From: Ornithinimicrobium cavernae
GTDB lineage: Bacteria; Actinomycetota; Actinomycetes; Actinomycetales; Dermatophilaceae
DNA: 64,000 nt
Direction of reading: 5' to 3'
Assembly (NCBI RefSeq): GCF_003121625.1
Contig: NZ_QDDJ01000008.1
Coordinates: forward strand, 124,001 to 188,000
In this document: piece after piece, positions 34,564 to 43,136 of the stretch
Layout of the letters: each line of letters starts with the position of its first letter
Position numbering within the stretch: the first letter of the stretch is position 1
Made by a program: the position numbers and the translations under genes
The notes under the pieces: generated by a model
What the model was told of the DNA's origin: nothing
The model's database searches: none
The model's input: only the letters and a program-made list of their open reading frames with translations

Positions 34564-34986
34564 ATGCCCGAGACCGCACCCGCGACGGCCTGCCTGTTCT
34601 GTGATCTCCTGGACGGCCACGGGGAGCTCAGCGTCGCCGCCAGCGATGCGGTTGTCGTTGCATTCATGGACACATTCCCCGTTGCCCCGGGCCACGTGCT
34701 CGTTGTGCCCCGCCGACACGTTCCGTCGTTGGAGTACCTCACGGCGGAGGAAGGCACTGCCTTGTGGAGCATGACCCAGATCATGGCCAGGCGGATCAGG
34801 GCACAGCACGCGCCAGCAGTGAATCTCCATCTCTCCGATGGCGCTGAGGCCGAGCAGGACGTCCCGCATGTCCATATGCACGTGCTTCCTCGGCATGCCG
34901 GGGACGCCATCACCATCAGGTTGCCAGGTCAGAGCGCCACAAGGGATCAGCTCGACCGCGTTGCGACCTCCCTCGCCGCTGACTAG
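34564..34986 (+). CDS. HIT family nucleotide hydrolase
   Basis: 140-aa histidine-triad protein. The catalytic triad motif is DVPHVHMHVLPR (H-x-H-x-H), preceded by the N-terminal CLFCDLLDG zinc-type Cys pair and the VVPRRHVPSLEYL strand-helix. HIT hydrolases of this branch split AMP from aminoacyl-, lysyl- or amide-linked adenylates; the substrate is not predictable. The start follows a promoter by 6 nt. The gene abuts a broken acetyltransferase, so it was probably brought together by rearrangement. Confidence 0.87.
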   Translation: MPETAPATACLFCDLLDGHGELSVAASDAVVVAFMDTFPVAPGHVLVVPRRHVPSLEYLTAEEGTALWSMTQIMARRIRAQHAPAVNLHLSDGAEAEQDVPHVHMHVLPRHAGDAITIRLPGQSATRDQLDRVATSLAAD

Positions 34987-35021
34987 TCATCCGACCTTGA
35001 GTCGACCCGGTGCAGGACGGG

Positions 35022-35068
35022 CAACACGACGGCCGCCACACCCACGAGGATGCGACGGCCGTGCGTTG
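35022..35068 (-). terminator. Probable terminator of ctaC-ctaD-ctaF
   Basis: CAAC...ACGGCCG (35022-35035) pairs with CGGCCGT..GTTG (35056-35068) with a small bulge, 14 nt after the ctaF stop. It also lies beyond the HIT gene stop and may serve both. Confidence 0.45.
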
Positions 35069-35081
35069 GTGCGGCAGCGCC

Positions 35082-35483
35082 TCAGACGGCGTGCTCACCC
35101 CGGAAGTACTCGAAGACCCAGCCGACCGTGGAGATGGCCAGGAACGGGGCCGCGATCAGCACCATCCACCATCCGATAGCCACCCCGAGGAAGACTGCTG
35201 CGCCGGAGAGGCCCAGCCACAGCGGCCACCAGGAGTGGGGGCTGAAGTGGCCGTAGGGACCGGCCTGGTCGGCGATCTCGCCGTCCTCGTTGTCGTCCGG
35301 ACGCAGGTCGAGCTTGCGCCCCGTCTTGCCGAGGTACCACGCGATCATCGCGCACATGATGGCGGTCAGCAGCAGTCCCACGGCTCCGACGGGCTCGGTG
35401 AAGCCGGTGAAGTAGGTGTAGACGGCCGCGACGATCACGAAGAACGCCAGCAGCCAGTAGAAAAGCTTTGTCTCAACCCTCAT
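35082..35483 (-). CDS. ctaF: Cytochrome c oxidase subunit IV (actinobacterial CtaF)
   Basis: 133-aa membrane protein with four hydrophobic segments (about 7-27, 32-52, 85-103 and 105-123) and a charged loop between the second and third. Actinobacterial subunit IV begins with [11 protein letters not shown]-type sequences and contains the [12 protein letters not shown] segment seen here. It stabilises the aa3 oxidase. Its ATG overlaps the ctaD stop by ATGA. Confidence 0.93.
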   Translation of the reverse strand: MRVETKLFYWLLAFFVIVAAVYTYFTGFTEPVGAVGLLLTAIMCAMIAWYLGKTGRKLDLRPDDNEDGEIADQAGPYGHFSPHSWWPLWLGLSGAAVFLGVAIGWWMVLIAAPFLAISTVGWVFEYFRGEHAV

Positions 35484-37279
35484 CGGGCGTCTCCCTCCGT
35501 GTCGTGTCCTCCGTGGCCCTTGGAACCGCCCGTGACGGTCCCCTGCCGACCGGCCGAGTCAGTGTCCGGACCGCCCAGCAGCGTCTCCAGGACGCCCTTG
35601 TCCGGCTCGGCGGACTCCATGGTGGCGACGTCCGCGTGGTGCAGGTCGAACGCCGGGCGCTCGGAGCGGATGCGCGGGAGCGAGTTGAAGTTGTGCCGCG
35701 GCGGCGGGCACGAGGTGGCCCACTCCAGCGAGGCGCCCCAGCCCCACGGGTCGTCGACGGTGACCTTCTCGGTCTTGAAGCTCTTCCACACCGCATACAG
35801 GAAGGGCAGCATCGAGGCGCCCAGCAGGAAGGCCGAGACCGTGGACAGCTGGTTCATCCAGGTGAACCCGTCCTCCGGCATGTAGTCCGGGTAGCGGCGG
35901 GGCATGCCCATGGCGCCGAGCCAGTGCTGGATCAGGAAGGTGCCGTGGAAGCCGACGAACAGCATCCAGAAGTGCAGCTTGCCCAGCGCCTCGTCCAGCA
36001 TGTGGCCGGTGAACTTCGGCCACCAGAAGTAGAAGCCCGCGAACATCGCGAACACCACGGTGCCGAAGACCACGTAGTGGAAGTGCGCCACGACGAAGTA
36101 GGAGTCGGTGACGTGGAAGTCGAGCACCGGGCTGGCCAGGATGACGCCGGTCAGACCACCGAACAGGAAGGTCACCAGGAAGCCGATGGACCAGAGCATC
36201 GGCGTCTCGAAGGTCAGGTGACCGCCCCACATCGTGCCGACCCAGTTGAAGAACTTCACACCTGTGGGAACCGCGATGAGCATGGTCATGATCGCGAAGA
36301 ACTCCAGCAGCACCGCGCCGGTGGCGTACATGTGGTGCGCCCAGACGCTGACCGACAGGGCCGCGATCGCGACGGTGGCGAAGACCAGCGTCTTGTAGCC
36401 GAAGATCGGCTTGCGGCTGAAGGCCGGGATGATCTCTGAGATCAGGCCGAAGAACGGCAGCGCGATGATGTAGACCTCGGGGTGGCCGAAGAACCAGAAC
36501 AGGTGCTGCCACAGCATGGCTCCGCCGTGCTCCGGGTCGTAGATGTGCGCACCGACGATGCGGTCCGCTGCCATGCCGAAGAACGCCGCGGCCAGGACCG
36601 GGAAGACCATCAGGACCAGGATCGAGGTGATCAGCACGGTCCAGGTGAAGATCGGCATCCGGAACATGGTCATGCCGGGAGCACGCATGCAGACGATCGT
36701 GGTGACGAAGTTGACGGCACCCAGGATGGTGCCGAAGCCGGCCAGGGCCAGACCCATCACCCACAGGTCACCACCGAGTCCGGGGCTGTGGGTGGGACCG
36801 GCCAGCGGCTGGTAGGCGAACCACCCGAACGACGCCGCGCCACCGGGGGTGATGAACCCACCGACGGTGATCAGGCCGCCGAACAGGAACAGCCAGTAGG
36901 CGAACATGTTCAGCCGCGGGAACGCGACGTCCGGTGCACCGATCTGCAGCGGCATCAGCGCGTTCGCGAAGCCCGCGAACAGCGGGGTCGCGAACAGCAG
37001 CAGCATGATCGTGCCGTGCATGGTGAACATCTGGTTGAACTGCTCGGGGTTGTCCACGACCTGCATGCCGGGGGCCCACAGCTCGGCGCGGATGATCAGC
37101 GCGAGCAGACCACCGAGCATGAAGAAGGCCACGGTCGTGACGAAGTACAGGTTGCCGATCACCTTGTGGTCGGTCGTGGTGATCCACTTGACGAGGATCC
37201 TGCCCAGGCTCTCGTTGGGCCTCCCGGGCTCCCGGGCGGGGACGATCTCGCCAGAGGGCCGCGTCGTGGTGATGGCCAT
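35480..37279 (-). CDS. ctaD: Cytochrome c oxidase subunit I
   Basis: 599-aa catalytic heme-copper subunit with 12 core helices. The CuB-ligand and cross-linked Tyr motif is [14 protein letters not shown], the second CuB histidines are in [10 protein letters not shown], and the heme a/a3 ligands in the [10 protein letters not shown] region. It reduces O2 to water and pumps protons; the K- and D-channel sequences appear conventional. It sits between ctaC and ctaF, overlapping both by 4 nt, so the three are one operon. Confidence 0.97.
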   Translation of the reverse strand: MAITTTRPSGEIVPAREPGRPNESLGRILVKWITTTDHKVIGNLYFVTTVAFFMLGGLLALIIRAELWAPGMQVVDNPEQFNQMFTMHGTIMLLLFATPLFAGFANALMPLQIGAPDVAFPRLNMFAYWLFLFGGLITVGGFITPGGAASFGWFAYQPLAGPTHSPGLGGDLWVMGLALAGFGTILGAVNFVTTIVCMRAPGMTMFRMPIFTWTVLITSILVLMVFPVLAAAFFGMAADRIVGAHIYDPEHGGAMLWQHLFWFFGHPEVYIIALPFFGLISEIIPAFSRKPIFGYKTLVFATVAIAALSVSVWAHHMYATGAVLLEFFAIMTMLIAVPTGVKFFNWVGTMWGGHLTFETPMLWSIGFLVTFLFGGLTGVILASPVLDFHVTDSYFVVAHFHYVVFGTVVFAMFAGFYFWWPKFTGHMLDEALGKLHFWMLFVGFHGTFLIQHWLGAMGMPRRYPDYMPEDGFTWMNQLSTVSAFLLGASMLPFLYAVWKSFKTEKVTVDDPWGWGASLEWATSCPPPRHNFNSLPRIRSERPAFDLHHADVATMESAEPDKGVLETLLGGPDTDSAGRQGTVTGGSKGHGGHDTEGDAR

Positions 37280-38205
37280 CAGTTCTCCTCCTCCTCGACC
37301 GAGGCGTCATAGTCCTCGAGGAGCGCCGGCGGCAGCTTGGCCGGCTCGCCCTCGTGGAGACCGTAGAGGTTGTATTCGTTGCCGACGAGGCCGTCGCCGC
37401 CGGTGGCCTTGAGGTCCTCGATGAAGGCGTCGTACTCCTCCTGGGACACGACCTGGACCTGGAACAGCATCTCCGAGTGGTAGGCGCCGCACAGCTCGGC
37501 GCACTTGCCCTGGAAGGTGCCCTCCTCGGTGGTCACGGCCTGGAACGTGTTGACCCGGCCGGGCATCATGTCGAGCTTGGTCAGGAACTGCGGCACCCAG
37601 AAGGAGTGGATGACATCGCGCGAGGTCAGGACGAACTCGATGCGGCTGTCCACGGGCAGGACGAGGGTGGGCAGCGTCTCGGGAAGCCCCGGCTCGCCCT
37701 TGCCCAGGTCAGAGGCCTGCGTGCCGATGATGTGCGCCTCGGCCTCGACGTAGTTGAAGTCCCAGGACCACTTCTTGCCGATGGCGTTGACGGTCACGTC
37801 GGGCTCCGCGGAGGTGTCCACCATCTCGTGCTGCAGCTCGACGGTCTTGCCGAACAGCACGGCGACCATCAGGATCGGCACGATCGTGTAGAGGATCTCC
37901 AGCGGGATGTTGTAACGGATCTGCTCAGGCAGACCCTTCTCGTCCTTCTTGCGGCGGTAGGCCACGATGCACCACAGGGTCAGCCCCCACACCAGCACAC
38001 CGATGGCCAGCGCGGCGATCCACGTCCAGTTCCAGAAGTTGATGACCTTCGGCCCGATCTCGGTCACCGGCTCGGGGAGGTAGCCGCGCCGGAACTCGGC
38101 GCCGCACCCGCTCAGGACCAGGACGAGGGCAGCCAGTAGACCGAGTCCGCCGATCCTTCTGCGGCGACGGGCTGGGGCAGTCTGCCGTTGCAATGCGCAC
38201 CTCAC
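37279..38205 (-). CDS. ctaC: Cytochrome c oxidase subunit II, lipoprotein
   Basis: About 308 aa. Signal peptide with lipobox LVLSGCG, two membrane helices ([19 protein letters not shown] and [17 protein letters not shown]), then the CuA domain with WSWDFNY electron-entry aromatics and the binuclear copper motif [12 protein letters not shown]. It accepts electrons from QcrC in the supercomplex. Start choice: GTG at 38205 or TTG at 38193, the latter having GAGGTG 5 nt upstream; longer frames to 38364 are not supported. Confidence 0.94.
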   Translation of the reverse strand: MRCALQRQTAPARRRRRIGGLGLLAALVLVLSGCGAEFRRGYLPEPVTEIGPKVINFWNWTWIAALAIGVLVWGLTLWCIVAYRRKKDEKGLPEQIRYNIPLEILYTIVPILMVAVLFGKTVELQHEMVDTSAEPDVTVNAIGKKWSWDFNYVEAEAHIIGTQASDLGKGEPGLPETLPTLVLPVDSRIEFVLTSRDVIHSFWVPQFLTKLDMMPGRVNTFQAVTTEEGTFQGKCAELCGAYHSEMLFQVQVVSQEEYDAFIEDLKATGGDGLVGNEYNLYGLHEGEPAKLPPALLEDYDASVEEEEN

Positions 38206-38231
38206 TATCGAGCCATGGTTTTCCACGCCAG

Positions 38232-38237
38232 AGCCTA
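38232..38237 (-). promoter_or_regulatory. Candidate -10 box of the cta operon
   Basis: Minus-strand TAGGCT lies 27 nt upstream of the ctaC GTG. The same hexamer precedes the secreted nuclease gene. Confidence 0.35.
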
Positions 38238-38347
38238 CCCCCTCGTGCGCACGGCCGAGGGGCAGGGTGGACCCGGATGTCGGAGTCCGCGCGCGTTGCC
38301 CCTGAGCACGGTGGTGCGCCTGTGCCCGGGAGGGCCGTGGCCGCCTC

Positions 38348-39025
38348 TCAGACGGGCCGGCCACCGAAGGCGGGTGGCAGTGGCTCGCCGAGCACCTCGG
38401 CCAACAACCGGGTGTATGCCGTGCGGCTCACCTCCGTGACGCCCAGCGTCGCCAGGTGCTCGGTCCGCCACTGCACGTCGATGAGCGCCTTCGTCGGGGA
38501 CACCAGCGAGACGAGGTGCACGAGCGCAGCCTTGGAGGCGTCCGTCGCCCGGTGGAACATGGACTCCCCCGCGAACAACCCACCGACCGCCACGCCGTAG
38601 AGGCCCCCGACCAGCTCACCGTCGCGCCAGGTCTCCACGGAGTGGGCCCAGCCGAGGCGGTGCAGCTCGGTGTAGGCGCGGGCGATGGCCGGCGTGATCC
38701 AGCGGCCCGGCCGGTCGGGGGCGGCACAGGCGGCCAGGACCTCCTCGAAGGCCGAGTCGACCCGGAACTCGAAACCGGCGCAGGAGCGCCGCAGCGAGCG
38801 GCTGACCCGCAGGTCCTCGGGGAACAGCACACCGCGCGGGTCGGGCGACCACCAGCCCAGGACACCACCGCCGTGCACCCCCAGGCCCATCGGGAAGATG
38901 CCGGACCGGTAGGCCGCCAGCAGCGTGCCCGGCTCGAGGTCGGCCCCGACTCCGACCAGGTCCTCCCCCGGCTGGGCCTGCCCGAGATCCAGGTTCCACT
39001 GCGTGGGGGCCGGCTCGATCGGCAT
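38348..39025 (-). CDS. aat: Leucyl/phenylalanyl-tRNA-protein transferase
   Basis: 225-aa N-end-rule enzyme that adds Leu or Phe from aminoacyl-tRNA to proteins with N-terminal Arg or Lys, marking them for ClpS-ClpAP-type degradation. Signature blocks: YRSGIFPM, GWWSPDPRGVLFPEDLRVSRSLRR, AHSVETWRDGELVGGLYGVAVGGLFAGESMF and DVQWRTEHLATLG. GGGAG precedes the ATG at 39025; longer frames overlap adoK in antisense composition and are rejected. It starts 16 nt after the adoK stop. Confidence 0.95.
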   Translation of the reverse strand: MPIEPAPTQWNLDLGQAQPGEDLVGVGADLEPGTLLAAYRSGIFPMGLGVHGGGVLGWWSPDPRGVLFPEDLRVSRSLRRSCAGFEFRVDSAFEEVLAACAAPDRPGRWITPAIARAYTELHRLGWAHSVETWRDGELVGGLYGVAVGGLFAGESMFHRATDASKAALVHLVSLVSPTKALIDVQWRTEHLATLGVTEVSRTAYTRLLAEVLGEPLPPAFGGRPV

Positions 39026-39041
39026 ACAGCTCGGGTCTCCC

Positions 39042-40016
39042 TCAGGCCAGGTGCGCAGCGACCTCGGCGCCGGCCTGCGCACCGTAGGCCTCGGAGAAGC
39101 GGTCGAGGAAGCCGGGCGCGTCGAAGGTGTACTCCTGGGTGCCCACCGTCTCCAGGACGTAGCTGGCCAGCGTCGACCCCAGCTGACCACAGCGCTCCGG
39201 CGACAGCTCCCACGCCAGGCCGGCGAGGAAGCCTGCGCGGAACGCGTCGCCGACACCGGTGGGGTCCACGCGCTTCACGGCCGCCGCGATCGGCACGTGC
39301 ACCGGGTCCTCGCCACGGCGCAGGATCGTGGCCCCGTCCCGACCCCGCGTGATGATCCGGGTGCCGACGCGGTCCAGGATCTCCTCGGCCGACCAGCCGG
39401 TCTTCTGCTCGGTCATCGCGGCCTCGTACTCGTTGGTGAACAGGTACGTCGCCCCGTCGACCAGGGTGCGGATCGAGGCACCGTCCATGAACGCCAGCTG
39501 CTGGCTGGGGTCGGCGGCGAACGGGATGCCCCTGGTGCGGCACTCGGCAGAGTGACGCAGCATCGCCTCCGGGTCGTCGGGGCTGATCATCACCAGGTCC
39601 ACGCCACCGACGGCCGTGACGATCGGCCCCAGCTCGAGGTTGCGGGCCTCGCTCATGGCCCCGGCGTAGAACGAGGCGATCTGGGCCATGTCCTCGTCGG
39701 TGGTGCAGACGAACCGGGCGGTGTGCCGCACCTCCGAGACGAGGATGTGCTCACAGTTGACACCGTGCCGCTCCAGCCAGGAGCGGTAGGCCGCGAAGTC
39801 CTCCCCGACGGCCCCGACCAGCACCGGCCGGTGCCCGAGACGGGCCATGCCGAAGCTGATGTTGGCGCCGATCCCGCCACGCCGCAGCTGCAGGTCGTCC
39901 ACCAGGAACGACACCGAGATCTTGGCGAGCTGGTCGGGCACCAGGGAGTCGGCGAAGCGCCCCTGGTAGGTCATCAGGTGGTCGGTCGCGATGGACCCGC
40001 AGACGGCGATTCTCAC
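39042..40016 (-). CDS. adoK: Adenosine kinase, PfkB family
   Basis: 324-aa ribokinase-like kinase. The N-terminus (IAVCGSIATDHLM), the RRGGIGANISFGMARLG segment, HTARFVCTTDEDMAQIASFY and the catalytic DPTGVGDAFRAGF box closely follow M. tuberculosis Rv2202c, which is adenosine kinase and not a sugar kinase. It would salvage adenosine to AMP. Its neighbours erpA-type and aat, plus the same order in mycobacteria, support the assignment. Confidence 0.93.
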   Translation of the reverse strand: MRIAVCGSIATDHLMTYQGRFADSLVPDQLAKISVSFLVDDLQLRRGGIGANISFGMARLGHRPVLVGAVGEDFAAYRSWLERHGVNCEHILVSEVRHTARFVCTTDEDMAQIASFYAGAMSEARNLELGPIVTAVGGVDLVMISPDDPEAMLRHSAECRTRGIPFAADPSQQLAFMDGASIRTLVDGATYLFTNEYEAAMTEQKTGWSAEEILDRVGTRIITRGRDGATILRRGEDPVHVPIAAAVKRVDPTGVGDAFRAGFLAGLAWELSPERCGQLGSTLASYVLETVGTQEYTFDAPGFLDRFSEAYGAQAGAEVAAHLA

Positions 40017-40099
40017 GGCCGCAACCTATCGCGACGGCCTGTGGCCCACCCAACCCCAGCGCGGACACCGCGGCCTCCGGTCCCTGCCCGGACGCGGAA

Positions 40100-40129
40100 C
40101 GGCCGGTCCCCCGTGTGGGGAACCGGCCG
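40100..40129 (-). terminator. Terminator downstream of the iron-sulfur carrier gene
   Basis: CGGCCGGT (40100-40107) and CCCC (40109-40112) pair with GGGG (40117-40120) and ACCGGCCG (40122-40129), one mismatch, GTGT loop. Confidence 0.8.
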
Positions 40130-40149
40130 CTGTCTCGCGCTCGAGCGGA

Positions 40150-40524
40150 TCAGCCGAAGGAGTCGCCGCAGGCGCAGGAGCTGCCGGCGTTGGGGTTGTC
40201 GATGGTGAAGCCCTGCTTCTCGATGGTGTCGGCGAAGTCGATGGTGGCGCCGTCCAGGTAGGGCGCGCTCATCCGGTCCACGACGACCGCGACGCCGTCG
40301 AAGTCGGAGCTCAGGTCACCGTCGAGGGTCCGCTCGTCGAAGTACAGCTGGTAGATGAGGCCGGAGCAGCCGCCCGGCTGGACGCCGATCCGCAGGCGCA
40401 GGTCATCGCGCCCCTCCTGGGCGAGCAGTGACTTCACCTTCTCCGCGGCCACAGCCGTCAGGACGACGCCGTGCTCCGCCGTGGTCTCGGTGCTGGTCTG
40501 GGTCTGGGTGTCCTGCACGCTCAT
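40150..40524 (-). CDS. erpA: A-type iron-sulfur cluster insertion protein
   Basis: 124-aa HesB/IscA-fold carrier that delivers Fe-S clusters to target enzymes. The three conserved cysteines are in GGCSG and SSCACGDSF at the C-terminus. The ATG at 40524 gives the family length plus a Thr/Gln-rich start. It matches Rv2204c by position. It has its own downstream terminator and faces the same way as the flanking genes. The respiratory Rieske protein nearby is an obvious client, by inference. Confidence 0.93.
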   Translation of the reverse strand: MSVQDTQTQTSTETTAEHGVVLTAVAAEKVKSLLAQEGRDDLRLRIGVQPGGCSGLIYQLYFDERTLDGDLSSDFDGVAVVVDRMSAPYLDGATIDFADTIEKQGFTIDNPNAGSSCACGDSFG

Positions 40525-40663
40525 CAGTCCGTCCTGTCCTCTCGGGAAACGCTTGTCGGGCGCAACAACCGGTCTGGCGGGGTTGTTCCCTGCTTCCAGG
40601 GTACGACCGATCGGCCGAAAGAACACCACCGCCCCGCGGGCGCCGGGTCAGGCTTCGTCCGTG

Positions 40664-41785
40664 TCACGGCCTGGGCGACCACGTGCGGGCGACCCTTTGG
40701 GCAAGGGCAGCAAGGTCCTCGCCCTCCCGCGGCTCGTAGGCACCGGAGACCCCCAGCGACATCCCCTCGCGGCGCCCCACCTCGATCCGCTCGGCCAGCA
40801 CGATGCTCGGCGAGCCCACCTCCAGCGCCGCGTGGGCCACCTCGGCGATGACGCCGTCGTGCACCGTGCGGTAGTCGTAGGCCTCACCACCGGTGACCAC
40901 CAGTGCCCCGGGCAGCACGTCGGCGAGGCCGATCTCGTCCAGCACGAAGGTGGCCCCGACGACGGGCCGGGCCCCGAGCAGGACCGCGGCGTAGCCGACG
41001 CCACCGCCGACGCCGGCGCCCTCGGTCCGCTCGGGTCGGATCGGTGTGCCGCTGAGCAGGTCGGTGCGGGACGGGAGGATCCGGTTGACCTGCTCGGTGA
41101 GGCGCCCGAGGCGCTCCTCCAGCCGCTGGGTGACCTGTGCCGGGACACCGTGCTCGGTGCCGAGGGCGGCGCTGGCGCCGTGGAACCCGGTGAGCGGCAC
41201 GGGCGTGGCGTGCGCCAGCAGGAGTGTGGTCCCCCGCAACCGCTCCCGCACCGCAGGCAGCCCGGACAGGTCCTCCCCGGCGCCGAGCGCCTGCAGCAAA
41301 CCCAGGCCGCCGTCGTGACTGGCGAGGTCGCCGCAGCCGAGCACGATCCGGCCGGCCCCCGCATCCAGGGCCGCCTCGATCAGCTCCCCGACCCCGCGGC
41401 TGGTGAGTCCGGACAGCTCCCGCGCGGCCCGCTCCCCCGACTCGTCCTGAGCGCGGTGGTCGCCCGGACCAAGGACCGCCTCCAGCACGTCGGCGCCCAG
41501 GTGCCGACCGGCGGCCTGTCCCGCCTCGACGTAGGCGCTGCCCTCGTGCAGCAGCAGCTGGGCGGGGACCTCCTGACCGGTCGGACCGGTCACCACCACC
41601 GGGGTCGGGTGCGCGTCGAGGGCGTGCGCCAGGACCTCGACGAAGCCGGAGCCACCGTCGGAGACCGGCGCCACGACGACCTGGTCCCCCGGCGCGGTGC
41701 GGGCCCACCCCTCGGCCAGGCTCACCGCAGCCGACAGGGGGCCGGGCGCGGCGGCATACTGCCCGGTGGCCAGGACGACACGCAT
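40664..41785 (-). CDS. Glycerate kinase family protein (Rv2205c-like)
   Basis: 373-aa GarK/GlxK-type protein. The first family motif reads VSDGGSGFVEVL instead of the usual GDGGEGT, and the second reads GCGDLASHDGGLGLLQALG, so the active site departs from typical D-glycerate 2-kinases such as the other copy at 59862. The C-terminal VLDEIGLADVLPGALVVTGGEA matches the family. Function may be shifted or reduced. It begins 4 nt after trpS and is in that operon. M. tuberculosis has the same gene in the same place. Confidence 0.8.
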   Translation of the reverse strand: MRVVLATGQYAAAPGPLSAAVSLAEGWARTAPGDQVVVAPVSDGGSGFVEVLAHALDAHPTPVVVTGPTGQEVPAQLLLHEGSAYVEAGQAAGRHLGADVLEAVLGPGDHRAQDESGERAARELSGLTSRGVGELIEAALDAGAGRIVLGCGDLASHDGGLGLLQALGAGEDLSGLPAVRERLRGTTLLLAHATPVPLTGFHGASAALGTEHGVPAQVTQRLEERLGRLTEQVNRILPSRTDLLSGTPIRPERTEGAGVGGGVGYAAVLLGARPVVGATFVLDEIGLADVLPGALVVTGGEAYDYRTVHDGVIAEVAHAALEVGSPSIVLAERIEVGRREGMSLGVSGAYEPREGEDLAALAQRVARTWSPRP

Positions 41786-41789
41786 GGTC

Positions 41790-42929
41790 TCAGTAGGTCA
41801 TCTGCATGGCGGCGCGGACCTCGTCCAGCGTCGCCTCGGCGATCTCCGTGGCACGCGCGTTGCCGCGGGCCAGGACCTGCTGCAGGTAACCCTGGTCCTC
41901 GGCCAGCTCGGCCCGACGTGCCCGGATCGGGGCGAAGTGCTCGTTGACGGCCTCGGTGACGACCTTCTTGAGCGCACCGCCGCCGCCGTCGCCGATCTCG
42001 GCGGCGACGTCCTGCGGCGTGCGGCCGCTGGCCAGGGCCGCGAGCAGCACCAGGTTGGAGACCTCCGGGCGGTTCACCGGGTCGTAGGTGATGTTCCGGT
42101 CGGCATCGGTCACGGCCTTCTTCAGCACCTTGGCCGTGGTGTCGGCGTCCATCCCCAGCTCGATCGTGTTGCCCCTGGACTTGGACATCTTGGTGCCGTC
42201 GGTGCCCAGCAGGCTCGCCGCCTCCGACAGCAGCGGCTCCGGCGGCGGGAACACCGGCTGGCTGGCATCGACCCGGCCGTAGCGCTCGTCGAACCGGCGG
42301 GCGACCACCCTGGCCTGCTCCAGGTGCGGGACCTGGTCCTTGCCGACGGGGACCAGGTTGGCCTTGCAGAACAGGATGTCCGCCGCCTGGTGCACGGGGT
42401 AGGTCAGCAGCAGCCCGGACATGGGCCGGCCGCCGGTCGCCTCGAACTCCGCCTTGACCGTCGGGTTGCGGCGCAGCTCGGAGTCGGTGACCAGCGACAG
42501 GAAGGGCAGCATCAGCTGGTTCAGCGCCGGGATGCTGGAGTGCGTGAAGATCGTGGTCGCCTCAGGGTCCAGCCCCACCGCGAGGTAGTCGGCCAGCAGC
42601 GAGTAGACCCGCTCCCGGATGGGACCCACGCCGTCGCGGTCGGCGATGACCTGGTAGTCAGCGACCAGGATGAACGTCTCGACCCCCCGCTGCTGCAGCA
42701 GCACCCGGTTGCGCAGCGTGCCGAAGTAGTGGCCCAGGTGCAGGTTGCCGGTCGGGCGGTCCCCGGTGAGGACCCGGAAGCGGCTGGCGTCCTGGTCGAT
42801 CTCCGCCTCGATCTGCGCCGAGCGCGCGATCGTGCGGGCCAGGGAGGCGTCGGAGGTCGAGGCGGCCAGGATGTCGCCGACGACGGCGTCCTCGTCCTGG
42901 TATGCGGTCGGGTCGGTCTCGGTGGTCAT
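41790..42929 (-). CDS. trpS: Tryptophanyl-tRNA synthetase
   Basis: 379-aa class I synthetase charging tRNA-Trp. The HIGH motif is HLGHYFG in GDRPTGNLHLGHYFG, and the KMSKS motif is TKMSKSRGN. Residues 1-60 are an acidic Asp/Ala-rich extension ahead of the core. The ATG at 42929 is preceded by GGAAAGG. Expression is probably set by the Trp leader-peptide attenuator upstream (42972-43058). A glycerate-kinase-like gene follows 4 nt after the stop. Confidence 0.96.
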   Translation of the reverse strand: MTTETDPTAYQDEDAVVGDILAASTSDASLARTIARSAQIEAEIDQDASRFRVLTGDRPTGNLHLGHYFGTLRNRVLLQQRGVETFILVADYQVIADRDGVGPIRERVYSLLADYLAVGLDPEATTIFTHSSIPALNQLMLPFLSLVTDSELRRNPTVKAEFEATGGRPMSGLLLTYPVHQAADILFCKANLVPVGKDQVPHLEQARVVARRFDERYGRVDASQPVFPPPEPLLSEAASLLGTDGTKMSKSRGNTIELGMDADTTAKVLKKAVTDADRNITYDPVNRPEVSNLVLLAALASGRTPQDVAAEIGDGGGGALKKVVTEAVNEHFAPIRARRAELAEDQGYLQQVLARGNARATEIAEATLDEVRAAMQMTY

Positions 42930-42971
42930 CGTTGCCTTTCCGCCGCCCCGAGGACGGGCCCGGACATGGGT

Positions 42972-43058
42972 CAAGGCCGCCCGCTGGACGGCCTTGGAGT
43001 GTGCAGGAGTGCGTCAGGGCCGTCGGGTCGACGGCCACCAGGAGCGCACAGGTGTCAT
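42972..43058 (-). promoter_or_regulatory. Trp attenuator of trpS
   Basis: On the minus strand four segments follow the leader peptide: GGCCGTCG (43036-43029), CGACGGCC (43025-43018), CAAGGCCG(TCC) (42996-42987) and CGGCCTTG (42979-42972). Segments 1:2 and 3:4 pair perfectly over 8 bp, and 2:3 pair over 7 bp (GACGGCC with GGCCGTC), the classic exclusive set. The two Trp codons (43040-43035) sit at the start of segment 1, so a ribosome stalled there frees segment 2 to block the terminator. No T-run follows the last stem. Confidence 0.85.
43014..43058 (-). CDS. trpS leader peptide
   Basis: 14-residue ORF reading MTPVRSWWPSTRRP and ending in TGA. Adjacent Trp codons are the sensing element of the attenuator. 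TAGGTA at 43075-43070 could be its -10 box. Attenuators of this type before trpS and trpE have been predicted in other actinobacteria. Confidence 0.85.
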   Translation of the reverse strand: MTPVRSWWPSTRRP

Positions 43059-43136
43059 GCCACTCACTCTACCTATTGTGGCAGCCGTCCCGTGCGTCGC
43101 CTTCGCGTCGCGGTCTCGAACGCGCCCTCTCCATCG

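Noticed and set aside
28357-34990. Integrative element or transposon
   Set aside because: No integrase or transposase gene, no flanking inverted or direct repeats and no tRNA; the transposase-like HTH is part of a regulator.
39042-40016. Ribokinase or other sugar kinase
   Set aside because: The whole protein follows mycobacterial adenosine kinase AdoK, including the RRGG and CTTDEDMAQIA blocks.
42930-43070. T-box leader before trpS
   Set aside because: No T-box consensus; the leader peptide with Trp codons and three exclusive stems explains the region better.
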